Assembly (NCBI RefSeq): GCF_014649695.1
Contig: NZ_BMTN01000018.1
Coordinates: 94,295 to 158,294, forward strand
DNA: 64,000 nt
Source: Streptomyces kurssanovii
GTDB taxonomy: Bacteria > Actinomycetota > Actinomycetes > Streptomycetales > Streptomycetaceae
Reading direction: 5' to 3'
A program made the translations under genes and the position numbers. Positions 52,361-61,708 of the stretch are shown here, one piece after another (position 1 is the stretch's first letter; the number at the start of each line of letters is the position of its first letter). The notes beneath the pieces were generated by a model. That model was given only the letters and a program-made list of their open reading frames with translations. It had not been told where the DNA came from and ran no database searches.

Positions 52361-55300
52361 GTGGATCGTCTTCGTCTCATCCGGGGCATGCCCCGGCGCA
52401 CCGGGGCGGGAATCGCCGCATTGGTGGCGGCCGGTCTCGGTGCCGCCTTGCTGACCGTGCCCTGGGAGGATCAGGGCGGTGCCGCACCCCGACGTCTCCC
52501 AAAGGCATCAGGTTTCCTCGACGAAAACGCAGCGCAGAAGCAGGCTCGCGAGCACGGCAAGCGCGTCGAGGTCTCCGCTCTGACCAGCCCCACCTCGACC
52601 ACCTACGCCCTTCCGGACGGCTCCTTCCAGCTGACCGCGCACGCCGCGCCGGTCCGGGCCAAGGTAGACGGCCGGTGGCAGCCGATCGACACCACATTGG
52701 TCCGTGTGTCCGACGGATGGGCGCCCAAGGCGGCGGCCGACCCGGTGATCTTCCACACCGGCAAGAGCGGCACAAGCACCGGCACCGTCGAGCGCGCGTC
52801 GTTCACAGTCGCCCGGGCAGCCTCACGCACCAGCCACGCCCGGACGTCAGGCGTGAACGCGTCCTACAGCGACCTCATCACCTTCACCTCTCAGGGGCAC
52901 GAGCTCACCATGCGCTGGCCCGGCGCGCTCCCGATTCCCGTCGTCGAGGGGTCCCGGGCCCTGTACCGCGGCGTGTTCGAGGGGGTGGACCTGCTGCTGA
53001 CCGCTCGGGACAGTGGCTTCAGCCATGTCCTGATCGTGCACGGCCCCGAGGCGGCGGCCAATCCTGCCCTGAACACGCTTTCCTACCAGCTGTCCTCTCC
53101 GGACCTGACCTTCCACCTGGACCCCGTGACCTACGTCGTCACGGCGAAGAACGGCACCGGCGAAGAGATAGCCGTCTCACCGACTCCGTACATGTGGGAT
53201 TCGGCCGGCAAACCCGCTGTCACAGAAGGGGCCGACCCGGAGCCGGTCGAACCGAGCGCAGCGCCCTCACCTTCATACTCGGAAGAACCGGGGGAAGCGC
53301 TGACGGACAATCCCTCCACGGATCCCGACGGACCGGGCCATCCCGGAGAACCGGTGCCCGCCGCAAGCTCAGAGACGAACTCGGCCGGTACGAGCGCGCA
53401 GCACTCCAGCCACCGCACGACGAGCGGCACCGGACCGAGCCCCGCGGAGGTCTTCGCACTGCCCGGTCTGCTGGGCCCGCAGCCCGGCACCCACAGCGCG
53501 GTCGGCAAGGTCACGCTCACAGGCCAGGGCAGCACTTCGGCCGAGCTCTCCGTTGCTCCGGACCGGTCCCTGCTGACCGCGAAGGACACCACGTGGCCGG
53601 TCTTCATCGATCCGTCCATCACCGGCAAGACCAAGAACTGGACCACGGTCTACCAGAAGTACGCCACCTCCAGTTTCTACGACGGCGCCAACTACAACAG
53701 CGGCGGCACGACCGAGGCGCGCGTCGGCTACGAGTCGACCACCAACGGCCTGTCCCGCTCCTACTTCCGCCTCGGCTGGTCCACCAGCTTCAAGGGCGCG
53801 AGGGTCACCTCCGCCATCATCAGGCTGCGGGAGACCTACGCCTGGTCGTGCCAGCCACGAGAGATGCAGGTATGGCACACCGGGGGTATCTCCCCGTCGA
53901 CCACCTGGAACCACCAACCCGCCCGAGAAAATCACATCTGGACCGATAGCTTCGCGAACGGCTACAACTCCCAGTGCCCGGACAACTATGTCAACATCAG
54001 CGCCGTGCCCATCGCGCAGAAGGCCGCCGATGAAGGCTGGATGAGCTTCACCATGGGGCTGTACGCCACCAATGAGCTTTCCTCGTACTCCTGGAAGAAG
54101 TTCACAGCAGAGGGTGAATCCGCACCCAAAATCATCATCGACTACAACCGCAAGCCTGCCGAACCCACACAGCTCACGATGGACCCGGGCGTCGACTGCG
54201 ATACCACCAGCCCGTACGCATCCGTCGGCAAGAGCGACCTGACCTTCGCGGCACACAGCTCCGACCCGGACGGTGACCTGACGGACCTGCACTTCGCCGT
54301 GTGGCAGTCCGGAAGCAGTACACGGATCTTCGACAGCAAGAGGCCGGTCAACACCTCCACGGGCAATGCCAGCATCACACTGGACGGCGCCGATGGAACC
54401 GAAACCAATTTCTACAACGGAAAGACGTACTTCTGGGCCGTACGTGCCGTCGACTCCACCGGCGCAGCATCCACATACGCCCCACCAGGTGATGTCAACT
54501 GCGGCTTCGTCTATGACGCCACTGCGCCCAACTCGCCGAAGGTGACCTCCACCCCTTTCCCTGAGGACGACGGCAGCGGAAAATGGAGCGACGCCACGTT
54601 CGGCACTTCCGGAGCCTTCACCTTCAGCCCTGACGGCTCGACGGACACGGTGCGCTACAGCTACTCGTTCAACTCGCTGGAATACGACAAGAACGTCACC
54701 GTCACCGCGGGCGCCTCTGCCACCGTCACCCTTAGACCCCCGACATCCGCACTGAACGTCCTCTACGTCAAGGCACACGACTCGGCGGGCAACTCCTCAC
54801 CCACCCCCGCCAAGTACCTGTTCTACGTCTCCCCCCGCGACACCGGCGACGCACCCGGCGACCTCACCGGTGACGCGCAACCCGATCTCCTCGCCGTCGA
54901 CGGCGCCGGAAACCTGCGGAGCTACGCCGGAGACAAGGGCGACGTCAACATTCACATGCCCGGAGCCCACGGCAACGACACCCTGGTCGAGGACGGCTTC
55001 TGGGCAGGAACCGACGGCAAGCCCGCGCTCATCAGTCACGCGACGGACTGGTACCCGGGCGACGGCATCAACGATCTCCTTGCGCGTATGCCGGACGGCA
55101 GGCTCTACCTCTACCCGGGCGACGGATACGGCGGCTTCGACGTCGGCCGACGCCTGGTGGTCGAGATGCCCCAAGGAGCACCTGACCCGGCAACCCTGAC
55201 GCAGATCAAGGTGGTGGGCGACATCACAGGTGACAGGCGACCGGACGCTTTCGCCAGGATCGGGGTCCAGCTCTGGGCGTTCACCGGATACACCGGCGGC

Positions 55301-55720
55301 GCCTTCACGGAAGCGCGCCTGCTCGCCAACGGCACCTGGGACACCCGCGACATCGTCAACGTCGCCGACATATCAGGAGACGGTGTCGCCGACCTTCTCT
55401 GGCGCGGCGAAGAAGTAGGTCGCGGACTCCTCCTGCGCCACGGAAAGCCCGCGTCAGGGGGCGGAGTCGACCTGAACTCCCTGGCCCTGGCGGCGAACTC
55501 CGGAACGGGTGCCGACGAACTGTACGGCAGCGGCGGCTGGAGCAGGAGCATGATGCCCATGCTGCACGGGACGCCCGATGCCACTGGAGACGGCGTTCCC
55601 GACCTGTGGGCTGTCACGACGGAAGGGCTGCTGTACTTCTACCCGGGCAAGTCCACCACTCACGGCATCCGCATCACTGCCGGTGAGTCCGGCTGGACAG
55701 CTTTGAAGATCTTGGGCTGA
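52361..55720 (+). CDS. Secreted DNRLRE-domain protein with FG-GAP/VCBS repeats, Rhs companion
   Basis: 1119 aa. Residues 1-35 are a signal peptide (AGIAALVAAGLGAALL). A beta-rich N-terminal part (RGVFEGVDLLLTARDSGFSH) leads to a Pro/Ser/Glu-rich spacer (about 290-370). The DNRLRE domain follows (about 410-600: FYDGANYNSGGTTEARVGYE, PREMQVWHTGGISPSTTWNH). Two fibronectin-like segments come next. The end (about 835-1119) has VCBS/FG-GAP repeats: GDLTGDAQPDLLAVDGAG, GDITGDRRPDAFARIG, DISGDGVADLLWRG. Such proteins sit beside Sec-exported Rhs proteins in Streptomyces and may be part of the same delivery structure. The GTG start has GGGGAGGGGA about 10 bases upstream. Confidence 0.88.
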   Translation: MDRLRLIRGMPRRTGAGIAALVAAGLGAALLTVPWEDQGGAAPRRLPKASGFLDENAAQKQAREHGKRVEVSALTSPTSTTYALPDGSFQLTAHAAPVRAKVDGRWQPIDTTLVRVSDGWAPKAAADPVIFHTGKSGTSTGTVERASFTVARAASRTSHARTSGVNASYSDLITFTSQGHELTMRWPGALPIPVVEGSRALYRGVFEGVDLLLTARDSGFSHVLIVHGPEAAANPALNTLSYQLSSPDLTFHLDPVTYVVTAKNGTGEEIAVSPTPYMWDSAGKPAVTEGADPEPVEPSAAPSPSYSEEPGEALTDNPSTDPDGPGHPGEPVPAASSETNSAGTSAQHSSHRTTSGTGPSPAEVFALPGLLGPQPGTHSAVGKVTLTGQGSTSAELSVAPDRSLLTAKDTTWPVFIDPSITGKTKNWTTVYQKYATSSFYDGANYNSGGTTEARVGYESTTNGLSRSYFRLGWSTSFKGARVTSAIIRLRETYAWSCQPREMQVWHTGGISPSTTWNHQPARENHIWTDSFANGYNSQCPDNYVNISAVPIAQKAADEGWMSFTMGLYATNELSSYSWKKFTAEGESAPKIIIDYNRKPAEPTQLTMDPGVDCDTTSPYASVGKSDLTFAAHSSDPDGDLTDLHFAVWQSGSSTRIFDSKRPVNTSTGNASITLDGADGTETNFYNGKTYFWAVRAVDSTGAASTYAPPGDVNCGFVYDATAPNSPKVTSTPFPEDDGSGKWSDATFGTSGAFTFSPDGSTDTVRYSYSFNSLEYDKNVTVTAGASATVTLRPPTSALNVLYVKAHDSAGNSSPTPAKYLFYVSPRDTGDAPGDLTGDAQPDLLAVDGAGNLRSYAGDKGDVNIHMPGAHGNDTLVEDGFWAGTDGKPALISHATDWYPGDGINDLLARMPDGRLYLYPGDGYGGFDVGRRLVVEMPQGAPDPATLTQIKVVGDITGDRRPDAFARIGVQLWAFTGYTGGAFTEARLLANGTWDTRDIVNVADISGDGVADLLWRGEEVGRGLLLRHGKPASGGGVDLNSLALAANSGTGADELYGSGGWSRSMMPMLHGTPDATGDGVPDLWAVTTEGLLYFYPGKSTTHGIRITAGESGWTALKILG

Positions 55721-55894
55721 GCGGGGAAACCAGGCCGCGGGGGATCGGCACATCGTCGGTCCCCCGACTCCGTTCACCTGGCTTGCACGTCGAACGCGTT
55801 TGGTTCCCGCCCGTCCGGTCGGCATGCCGGTCGCGTGTCACGTGTGGATGCCCGCAAGACGGCCGCCCGCAGCGCCACTTGGAGGTTGCCAGGC

Positions 55895-56165
55895 TTATCC
55901 CTTCAGAGCCAGCGTGGTCACCGCGTACGCCGCGGCCTCGGGGATGAGGGCCTGGTCGTAAGCGGCGTCCTCGGTGGCCTCGATCGACATGATCGAGATG
56001 ACGAGCGGCGCGGACCTCGGCGGCCACACGAGGGCGATGTCGTTGAGCGTGCAGTAGGAGCCCGTCCCGGTCTTGTCCGCCACCCAAGCCCTTCGGCACA
56101 CCCGCCCGGACCCGCTTGGCGCCGGCGCCGATGGCGTTACGCTCCAGCAGGCCGCGGAGCAAGGT
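55895..56165 (-). pseudogene. Duplicated 3' fragment of class A beta-lactamase
   Basis: About 270 bp, by eye roughly 90 percent identical to the 3' end of the intact gene at 56835-57095. It reads [20 protein letters not shown] and [20 protein letters not shown] to a TAA. A two-base deletion (GCCACCC for GCCACGGTCC) breaks the frame at VPKG/W. Homology ends abruptly near 56165. It and the intact copy are direct repeats bracketing the HEAT-like gene. Confidence 0.88.
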
Positions 56166-56208
56166 CGGCGTCGGCGGAGCCGGCACGAGGTCTGGTGGAG
56201 AGCAGGGC

Positions 56209-56712
56209 ATGGGAAGTCTGTTGAGGAACGTCTCGGGGGTCCGCTGGGGAGAACTGCGCGACGCGACGGATGCTCCGGCTGGTGGCATTCCCCCTCTGCT
56301 GTCCCGGATCGCGTACGGGGACGAACACTCGGCCCGTAGCGCCGTCGATGAACTGGGCGATGCCATCTGTGCACTGGGGTTCGTCGTCGGCGAGGCGACA
56401 GGTCCCACGGTCCCGTTCCTTCTCGAGCTGGCCGGGTCCCCGCACGTGGCTTGCAAGGCCGAGCTGCTGGACCTGCTGGGAGACATCTGCCGGACCGACC
56501 AGTGGCACTCTGCCGCAGCGGCGGCCAGGGACGGGAAGCACGACGCGAGCTACCGGCAGCGCGCCGGCTGGGAGGCGGCCGCCAGGACAGCCGTGCACGC
56601 GGGCCGGTCGGTCATCGAAGGTGCCGCCTCTTCCGTAAGGCCGGAAGAGGCGACAGCTGCTGGGAAGTTGTTGCAGGTAATGGACGGCACCCTGCCGTTT
56701 CCGGAGCTATAA
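56209..56712 (+). CDS. HEAT-repeat-like hypothetical protein
   Basis: 167 aa, all-helical, no signal peptide. Helical repeats are suggested by [51 protein letters not shown] and [15 protein letters not shown] 56209 has GGAG upstream. Helical-repeat proteins of this size occur as solitary genes and as immunity proteins in polymorphic-toxin loci; which applies here is unknown. It lies on the opposite strand between two copies of the beta-lactamase 3' end, suggesting it arrived with the duplication. Confidence 0.7.
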   Translation: MGSLLRNVSGVRWGELRDATDAPAGGIPPLLSRIAYGDEHSARSAVDELGDAICALGFVVGEATGPTVPFLLELAGSPHVACKAELLDLLGDICRTDQWHSAAAAARDGKHDASYRQRAGWEAAARTAVHAGRSVIEGAASSVRPEEATAAGKLLQVMDGTLPFPEL

Positions 56713-56834
56713 GCGGTCGTTGCGGGTCAGCCCCGGTCCGTACCGCGGCCGTCCGCGTCGGGCGGCCGGCGGGGACCGCGCACTCCCGGGGCCGAGGCGA
56801 GATCCTCGCCACGGTTCACTCTCGCGCGCGGCCT

Positions 56835-57776
56835 CTACCCCCGCGGAGCCAGCGTGGTCACCGCGTACGCCGCCGCCTCGGCGATGAGGACCTGGTCGTA
56901 GGCGGCGTCCTCCGTGGTCTTGCTGGACATGATCGAGATGATGAGCGGCGCAGACTTCGGGGGCCATACGACGGCGATGTCGTTGAGCGTGCCGTAGGAG
57001 CCCGTCCCGGTCTTGTCCGCCACGGTCCAGCCCTTCGGCACACCCGCCCGGACCCGCGCGGCGCCGGCGCCGGTCGCGTTGCGCTCCAGCAGGTCGCGGA
57101 GGAAGGCGCCTTTCGCGGGCGGCAGGGCGTCGCCCAGCACGATCTTCCGGTAGTCGGAGCCGAACGCCCGGGGGGACGTGGTGTCGCGGGGGTCGCCCGG
57201 CGTGGCCTCCGTGATCAGCGGCTCGATCCGGTCCATGCGGGTGACCGTGTCACCAAGGCCGCGTGCGTACGCCGTCAGCTCGGCCGGCCCGCCGAGGTCG
57301 CGGAGCAGCAGGTTGCCGGCCGTGCCGTCGCTGTAGCGGACCGCCGCGTCGCAGAGCTGCCGGATCGTCATGCCGGTGGACACATGGCGCGGCGTGACGG
57401 ACGCGTTCTTCAGGAGATCCGCCTCGGTGTACCTGACGAGCGTGTCCAGGTGCGACAGCGGGTTCCGGTCCAGCACGGCGGCTGCCGCGAGACCCTTGAA
57501 CGTGGAGCAGAACGCGAACCGTTCGTCGGCCCGGTGTGCGATGACCTCGCCGGTGCCGGTGGCGAGGGCGTACAGGCCCAGACGGGCGTCGTACGTGCGC
57601 TCAAGCTCGGTCAGCCGGTCGTGCTGACCGACCGACGGAGAGGGGGCGGAGGAGGACGGGGTCGCCGTTGGCGGAGAAGCGGGAGCCGGCGTGCTCTTGG
57701 CGCATCCGGCCAGCGGTAACAGCGCCGCCGCGCCGAGGAGGGCGCGGCGTGTGACGGCCGGTCCCGACGACGTCAT
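56835..57776 (-). CDS. Class A beta-lactamase lipoprotein
   Basis: 313 aa. A twin-Arg-like start (VTRRALLGAAALLPLAGC) ends in a lipobox, so Cys is probably lipidated and the enzyme held on the outer face of the membrane; Tat export is possible. The serine nucleophile lies in CSTFKGL (SxxK, about residue 90), the second motif is YSDGTAGN (SDG rather than SDN, as in several Streptomyces enzymes), the omega loop is RIEPLITEATPGD with the general-base Glu, and KTG is in DKTGTGSYG (about 250). All catalytic parts are intact. ATG 57776 overlaps the stop of an upstream DUF397 gene (ATGA), so it is translated with an XRE/DUF397 module, an unusual link for a beta-lactamase. Confidence 0.93.
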   Translation of the reverse strand: MTSSGPAVTRRALLGAAALLPLAGCAKSTPAPASPPTATPSSSAPSPSVGQHDRLTELERTYDARLGLYALATGTGEVIAHRADERFAFCSTFKGLAAAAVLDRNPLSHLDTLVRYTEADLLKNASVTPRHVSTGMTIRQLCDAAVRYSDGTAGNLLLRDLGGPAELTAYARGLGDTVTRMDRIEPLITEATPGDPRDTTSPRAFGSDYRKIVLGDALPPAKGAFLRDLLERNATGAGAARVRAGVPKGWTVADKTGTGSYGTLNDIAVVWPPKSAPLIISIMSSKTTEDAAYDQVLIAEAAAYAVTTLAPRG

Positions 57777-58045
57777 GACGCCCGGAGGTCCCCCCTGCCC
57801 GCCGCCGCGACGAACGCGGCGAAGGCGTCCCGCGAGACGTGGAGCGCGGGTCGGTGGACGTCCTTGGAGTCCCGCACGGCGACACCGTGGGAGACGTCCG
57901 CGCACTCGACGCAGTCGCCGCCCTGGTCGCCGCTGTAGCTCGACTTACGCCAGGCGGCGCCGCCGAGGGGCGCGCACTCCACGCACTCGCCGCCCTGATC
58001 GCTGCTGTAGCTCGACTTACGCCACTGTGTCGTGCTGCTCCCCAT
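57773..58045 (-). CDS. DUF397-domain protein (tandem repeats), second copy
   Basis: 90 aa with two DUF397 units, WRKSSYSSDQGGECVECAPL and WRKSSYSGDQGGDCVECADV, then VAVRDSKDVHRPA and SRDAFAAFVAAAGRG. Overlaps the upstream XRE gene by 29 bp and the downstream beta-lactamase by 4 bp. Its domain order is the same as the pair at 10.2 kb. Presumed partner of the XRE protein. Confidence 0.9.
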   Translation of the reverse strand: MGSSTTQWRKSSYSSDQGGECVECAPLGGAAWRKSSYSGDQGGDCVECADVSHGVAVRDSKDVHRPALHVSRDAFAAFVAAAGRGDLRAS

Positions 58046-58862
58046 TGCACTCCTCCATGACCTGCCGGATCAGCTCTGCCGAGTCCTTGATGGAGAGGGC
58101 TGCGGCCTGCAGGTGATCGTAACGGAGCGAACAGTCCCTGACCGTGTCCGGGTTGGCGGTGGGGTGGCCCGTCCCGTAGCCATCCGTATAGAGGATCGCG
58201 GGGTCACCGGTGAAGCGGTAGACGGTGAAGGAGCCAGTCAGGCCCGCGTGCTCTCCGGCCGAATACGGCAGCACCTGCACGTTGACCCGCGGGTTGCTCT
58301 CGAAGCTCAACAGGTGGCCGAGTTGACCGCGCATCACCTCCGCCCCGCCGATCTCCTGCCGCAGCGCGCCCTCGCCCAGGATCGCCCACAGGACCGGTGG
58401 CTCCGCCTTCTCCAGGATGCGCTGGCGCGCCAGCCGGACCGCCGTGCGGTCGTCGAGACCCTCCGGGTCCATCGTGCCGAGCACGGCGCGGGCGTATCCC
58501 TCGGTCTGGAGCAGGCCGTGCACCATGTGGGTCTGGAACGTGGAGATCTCCGTCGCCCGCGCCTCCAGCTCCGCGACCTGCTGGAACCAGGCCGGAAGTT
58601 GACTGCGCAGGACCAGGCCCAGTAGCCGCGACAACAGCCCGCCCGTGCCCAGCGCGGCGTCCACGCGCTCGCTGAACTCCGCCGTGGGCAGCTTCCGCGC
58701 CGTCTCGACCTGCCCCACCAGCGAGCCCGTGTAGCTCACGATCGCGCCGAGCTGCTTCTGCGTCAGGCCCGCCGTCTCGCGGTGTCTGCGCAGCTCGTAG
58801 CCGTAGTAGTCGAGCGGCGACGCGCCCGGGTCGAGGGCGTTGAGGTGGCGGATGTCGGGCAT
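58017..58862 (-). CDS. XRE-family regulator with DUF5753 domain, second copy
   Basis: 281 aa. HTH at about residues 20-75 (LRRHRETAGLTQKQLGAIVS, YTGSLVGQVETARKLP), then DUF5753 (VHGLLQTEGYARAVLGTM, LWAILGEGALRQEIGG, VQVLPYSAGEHAGLTGSF). Clearly homologous to the copy at 10.4-11.2 kb, with the same LDPGASPLDYYG start. ATG 58862. Divergent from an RsbW-like ATP-binding protein, the classic three-gene arrangement in Streptomyces. It may control its own operon, including the beta-lactamase. Confidence 0.93.
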   Translation of the reverse strand: MPDIRHLNALDPGASPLDYYGYELRRHRETAGLTQKQLGAIVSYTGSLVGQVETARKLPTAEFSERVDAALGTGGLLSRLLGLVLRSQLPAWFQQVAELEARATEISTFQTHMVHGLLQTEGYARAVLGTMDPEGLDDRTAVRLARQRILEKAEPPVLWAILGEGALRQEIGGAEVMRGQLGHLLSFESNPRVNVQVLPYSAGEHAGLTGSFTVYRFTGDPAILYTDGYGTGHPTANPDTVRDCSLRYDHLQAAALSIKDSAELIRQVMEECNGEQHDTVA

Positions 58863-58954
58863 GGCGGGACCCCCTTGCTCAACTGCCGCAACGGCAGAGC
58901 ACGTTGCGTACGTTCGGTGGCCCAGCGTAGTCACCGCAGGCCACGCTCGTTGCC

Positions 58955-59386
58955 GTGAGCGAAGAGATTCCCCAGTACGGTATGCGCTTCACCGCAGGCG
59001 CCCACTCCGCCCGGCACATCCGGCGGATCGTCCGCTGCTATCTGATCCTCTGGAAGCTGCGGGAGCTGTCCGACGCCGTCGAGCTGGCGGTGACCGAGCT
59101 GTTGGCCAATGTCGTACGCCATGTGCCGGGCGGGCGTTGCGGGTTGCTGATCCTGCGGCATCCGCAGGGCGTACGGGTGGAAGTGTCCGACGGGTGCGGG
59201 CAGTTGCCCGTGCCGCAGCAGGCCGGGGCCGAGGACGAGTCCGGTCGGGGGCTCGCGCTGCTGGAGGCCGTCGTCGACAAGTGGGGCGTCGACAGCCGGG
59301 GCGGAACCGGCAAGACGGTCTGGTTCGAGGTCGCCCAAGGGGTCACTCAAGTGGCGGAACGCGCCGACCTGGCGGACGATGGCTGA
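58955..59386 (+). CDS. RsbW/SpoIIAB-like ATP-binding protein (HATPase)
   Basis: 143 aa single GHKL ATPase domain. N box in AVTELLANVVRHV, G1 box in VEVSDGCGQLP, G2 region in GRGLALLEAVVDKWGV and the final strand GTGKTVWFEV. These proteins are anti-sigma-factor kinases or regulatory ATPases. No sigma factor is adjacent; instead the XRE/DUF397 pair lies divergently 92 bp away, a common association. GTG at 58955; no strong ribosome site. Confidence 0.9.
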   Translation: MSEEIPQYGMRFTAGAHSARHIRRIVRCYLILWKLRELSDAVELAVTELLANVVRHVPGGRCGLLILRHPQGVRVEVSDGCGQLPVPQQAGAEDESGRGLALLEAVVDKWGVDSRGGTGKTVWFEVAQGVTQVAERADLADDG

Positions 59387-59400
59387 ACGCGGCGATCCAC

Positions 59401-59440
59401 ATCCCCGGGGGTACGGGCCGAGGCCCGTACCCCCGGGGAT
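59401..59440. terminator. Perfect 19-bp-arm bidirectional terminator
   Basis: Arms 59401-59419 and 59422-59440 are perfect reverse complements separated by two bases. It lies exactly between convergent genes and overlaps the stop codon of the GT87-PAP2 gene by one base. Confidence 0.85.
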
Positions 59441-61461
59441 CACACGCGTGCGGCGGCGGTCGCCTTGTCGTCGGCGTCGGCCGACCTCGCCGACGGGACG
59501 GACCTCGCCGGGACCGTCAGCTCCCTGCGGCCCGCCAGTACGTACGTCAGACCGAAGCCCGCTCCGACCACCGCCGCGCCGCCCGCGGCGTCCAGGACCC
59601 AGTGGTTGGCGGTGGCGACGATCGCACAGACCGTGAACAGCGGGTGCAGCAGCCCCAGCAGCTTCATCCACAGCCTGGGCGCGAGGACCAGCACGATCAG
59701 TCCGCACCACAGTGACCAGCCGAAGTGCAGGGACGGCATCGCCGCGTACTGATTGGTGACGGCGGTCATCGCACCGTAGTCCGGGTTGGCGAGGTCCTGC
59801 GGGCCGTGGACGGTGTCGATGAAACCCATGCCGGGCATCAGCCGCGGCGGGGCCAGCGGGTAGAGCCAGAAGCCGAGGAGCGCGATCACCGTCGCGAAGG
59901 CGAGGGAGGCGCGGGCCCAGCGGTAGTCGGAGGGCCGGCGGACGTACAGGACACCGAGGACCGACAGCGGGACCAGGAAGTGGAAAGACGTGTAGTAGAA
60001 GTCGAAGAAGGCTTCGAGCCACTCGGTCCGCACCACCGCATGGTTGACCCAGTGCTCGATGTCGATGCCGAGCGCGCCCTCCACGGAGTAAATCTGCCGG
60101 GCGTGTTCCTCCGCCGCTCCCACGCTGCCGGTCGCGGCGGCACGGATGTGCGAGTAGACCGAGTAGCCGACGCGGATGACGAGCAGTTCGAGCAACAGGT
60201 TCGGCCGGCTGAGCACCCGCCGCCAGAACGGCAGCAGCGGTACGCGGGCCCACCGGGCCGGGGCGGATGCGGCGTACTCGGTGGGGACGGGGCGGCGGAA
60301 GTACGGCGAGTCGAGCCTCAGGAACGGCACGGCGCACGCCGCGGCCAGCGCCGCGACGAGGAGCGCGTTCTCCCGTACCGGGTGGAGGACCGTGAGGTTC
60401 GGCAGCAGCATCTTGCCCGGCAGCGTGACCGTGAGGACGACGAGCACGGGCCACAGCATCCGGTCACAGGCCCGCCGGCCGACGCGGCCGACGACGGCGA
60501 GCAGCACCCACAGGACCTGGTGCTGCCAGGCGGTCGGCGAGACAGCGACGGCGACGCAGCCGGTGAGGGCTACGGCGAGCAGCAACTGGCCGTCGTGGGC
60601 GTAGCGGACGGCGCGCCGCAGACCGAAGAGGACGACCGCCGACGCCAGGAGCAGATACACGGCGATCTCGAGCGGTCCCTCGAGGCCGAAACGGAGCAGT
60701 GCGCCGTGGAGGGACTGGTTGGCGAGGCTGTCGGGGCTCTCGCCGAGACCGGCGCCCGCGACGTGGTGCACCCAGTACGCCCACGAGTCGCCGGGCATCG
60801 CCGCCCAGGCGAGGGCGGACAGGGCGGCGAAGGTGCCGGCGGAGGTCACCGCGGCCCGGCGGCGGCCGGTGAACCACAGCAGGGGCGCGAAGAGCAGGAC
60901 GGTCGGCTGGAGTGCGGCGCCGACGCCGATGAGGAGGCCCGCGGGTCTCTCGCCGCGCGCCGCGAGGCAGCCGAGGAGGACGAGCAGCACCGGGATGATG
61001 CTGGTCTGGCCGAGGTGGAAGCTGTTGCGTACGGGGAGCGACAGCATCAGCAGGCTGATGGCGACCGGCGCGGCCAGCAGGGTGCTGCGGCGGGAGACGG
61101 GGATCGGCAGGGCGCGCGCCGCGACGAGGCCGAGGACCACCACGAGCAGCAGCGTGCCGAACGTCCAGGCGACGCCGAGGCTCTGCTCCGCCGATCTGGC
61201 GAGCGGCTTGAGCACCAGCCCGGCGAACGGGGTGCCGGTGAACCGGCCTTCGTCGTAGAGGGAGCCGGGGACGTGCAGTACGCCGTTCTCGCCGATCCAC
61301 GTCCCCAGGTCGGTGAGCCGCTCTCCGGGCGGGCTGGTCAGGACGGTCGCTGTCTGCCGTACGGCGAGCACTGCCGCGAAGAGCCACAGCGCGGCCCTGG
61401 CCGCGCCGATCCTCGAATCCGCCGCCGCACTCCCGCGCACGCTGCGTTCCGCGTTCGCCAC
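59440..61461 (-). CDS. Bifunctional GT87-type glycosyltransferase / PAP2-family membrane protein
   Basis: 673 aa with about 16 membrane segments. The N-terminal two-thirds resembles GT87 polyprenol-phosphate-sugar transferases (LFAAVLAVRQTATVL, NSFHLGQTSIIPVLL with an exposed Gln/Thr loop, DSWAYWVHHVAG). The C-terminal part is a PAP2/AUR1-like domain with LAPPRLMPG, MPSLHFGWSLW (PSxH) and NHWVLDAAGG (HxxxD), the phosphatase His pair. It probably builds or processes a membrane glycolipid using lipid-linked sugars. GTG 61461 is chosen for GGGGAGG upstream. A 247-bp gap to the next gene holds no other gene. Confidence 0.88.
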   Translation of the reverse strand: MANAERSVRGSAAADSRIGAARAALWLFAAVLAVRQTATVLTSPPGERLTDLGTWIGENGVLHVPGSLYDEGRFTGTPFAGLVLKPLARSAEQSLGVAWTFGTLLLVVVLGLVAARALPIPVSRRSTLLAAPVAISLLMLSLPVRNSFHLGQTSIIPVLLVLLGCLAARGERPAGLLIGVGAALQPTVLLFAPLLWFTGRRRAAVTSAGTFAALSALAWAAMPGDSWAYWVHHVAGAGLGESPDSLANQSLHGALLRFGLEGPLEIAVYLLLASAVVLFGLRRAVRYAHDGQLLLAVALTGCVAVAVSPTAWQHQVLWVLLAVVGRVGRRACDRMLWPVLVVLTVTLPGKMLLPNLTVLHPVRENALLVAALAAACAVPFLRLDSPYFRRPVPTEYAASAPARWARVPLLPFWRRVLSRPNLLLELLVIRVGYSVYSHIRAAATGSVGAAEEHARQIYSVEGALGIDIEHWVNHAVVRTEWLEAFFDFYYTSFHFLVPLSVLGVLYVRRPSDYRWARASLAFATVIALLGFWLYPLAPPRLMPGMGFIDTVHGPQDLANPDYGAMTAVTNQYAAMPSLHFGWSLWCGLIVLVLAPRLWMKLLGLLHPLFTVCAIVATANHWVLDAAGGAAVVGAGFGLTYVLAGRRELTVPARSVPSARSADADDKATAAARV

Positions 61462-61708
61462 GTCGCGCCGAGCCTCCCCACCGTTCTGTCGGTCTGGTGT
61501 GTGCTGTTCTGGTGTCCACGGAGCGTCCGTAGAGCGTCGCACTGCCCCGTGAAGAAGACCTACGCAACCGCCTGTTCGCCTGACTGTCACCCCGTTATGG
61601 CCGAATTACTCTGGGCCGGCGGACCGGCACCGGACCGCTGCCGGAACGTTGCGGAACAGAGGCGTCCAGGCCGGAACCGATGATGTTCATGGTGCCGTCA
61701 CAGACGGT

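Noticed and set aside
59725-61683. 652-codon plus-strand open frame opposite the GT87-PAP2 gene
   Set aside because: Charged low-complexity translation; the minus strand has clear membrane helices and catalytic motifs.
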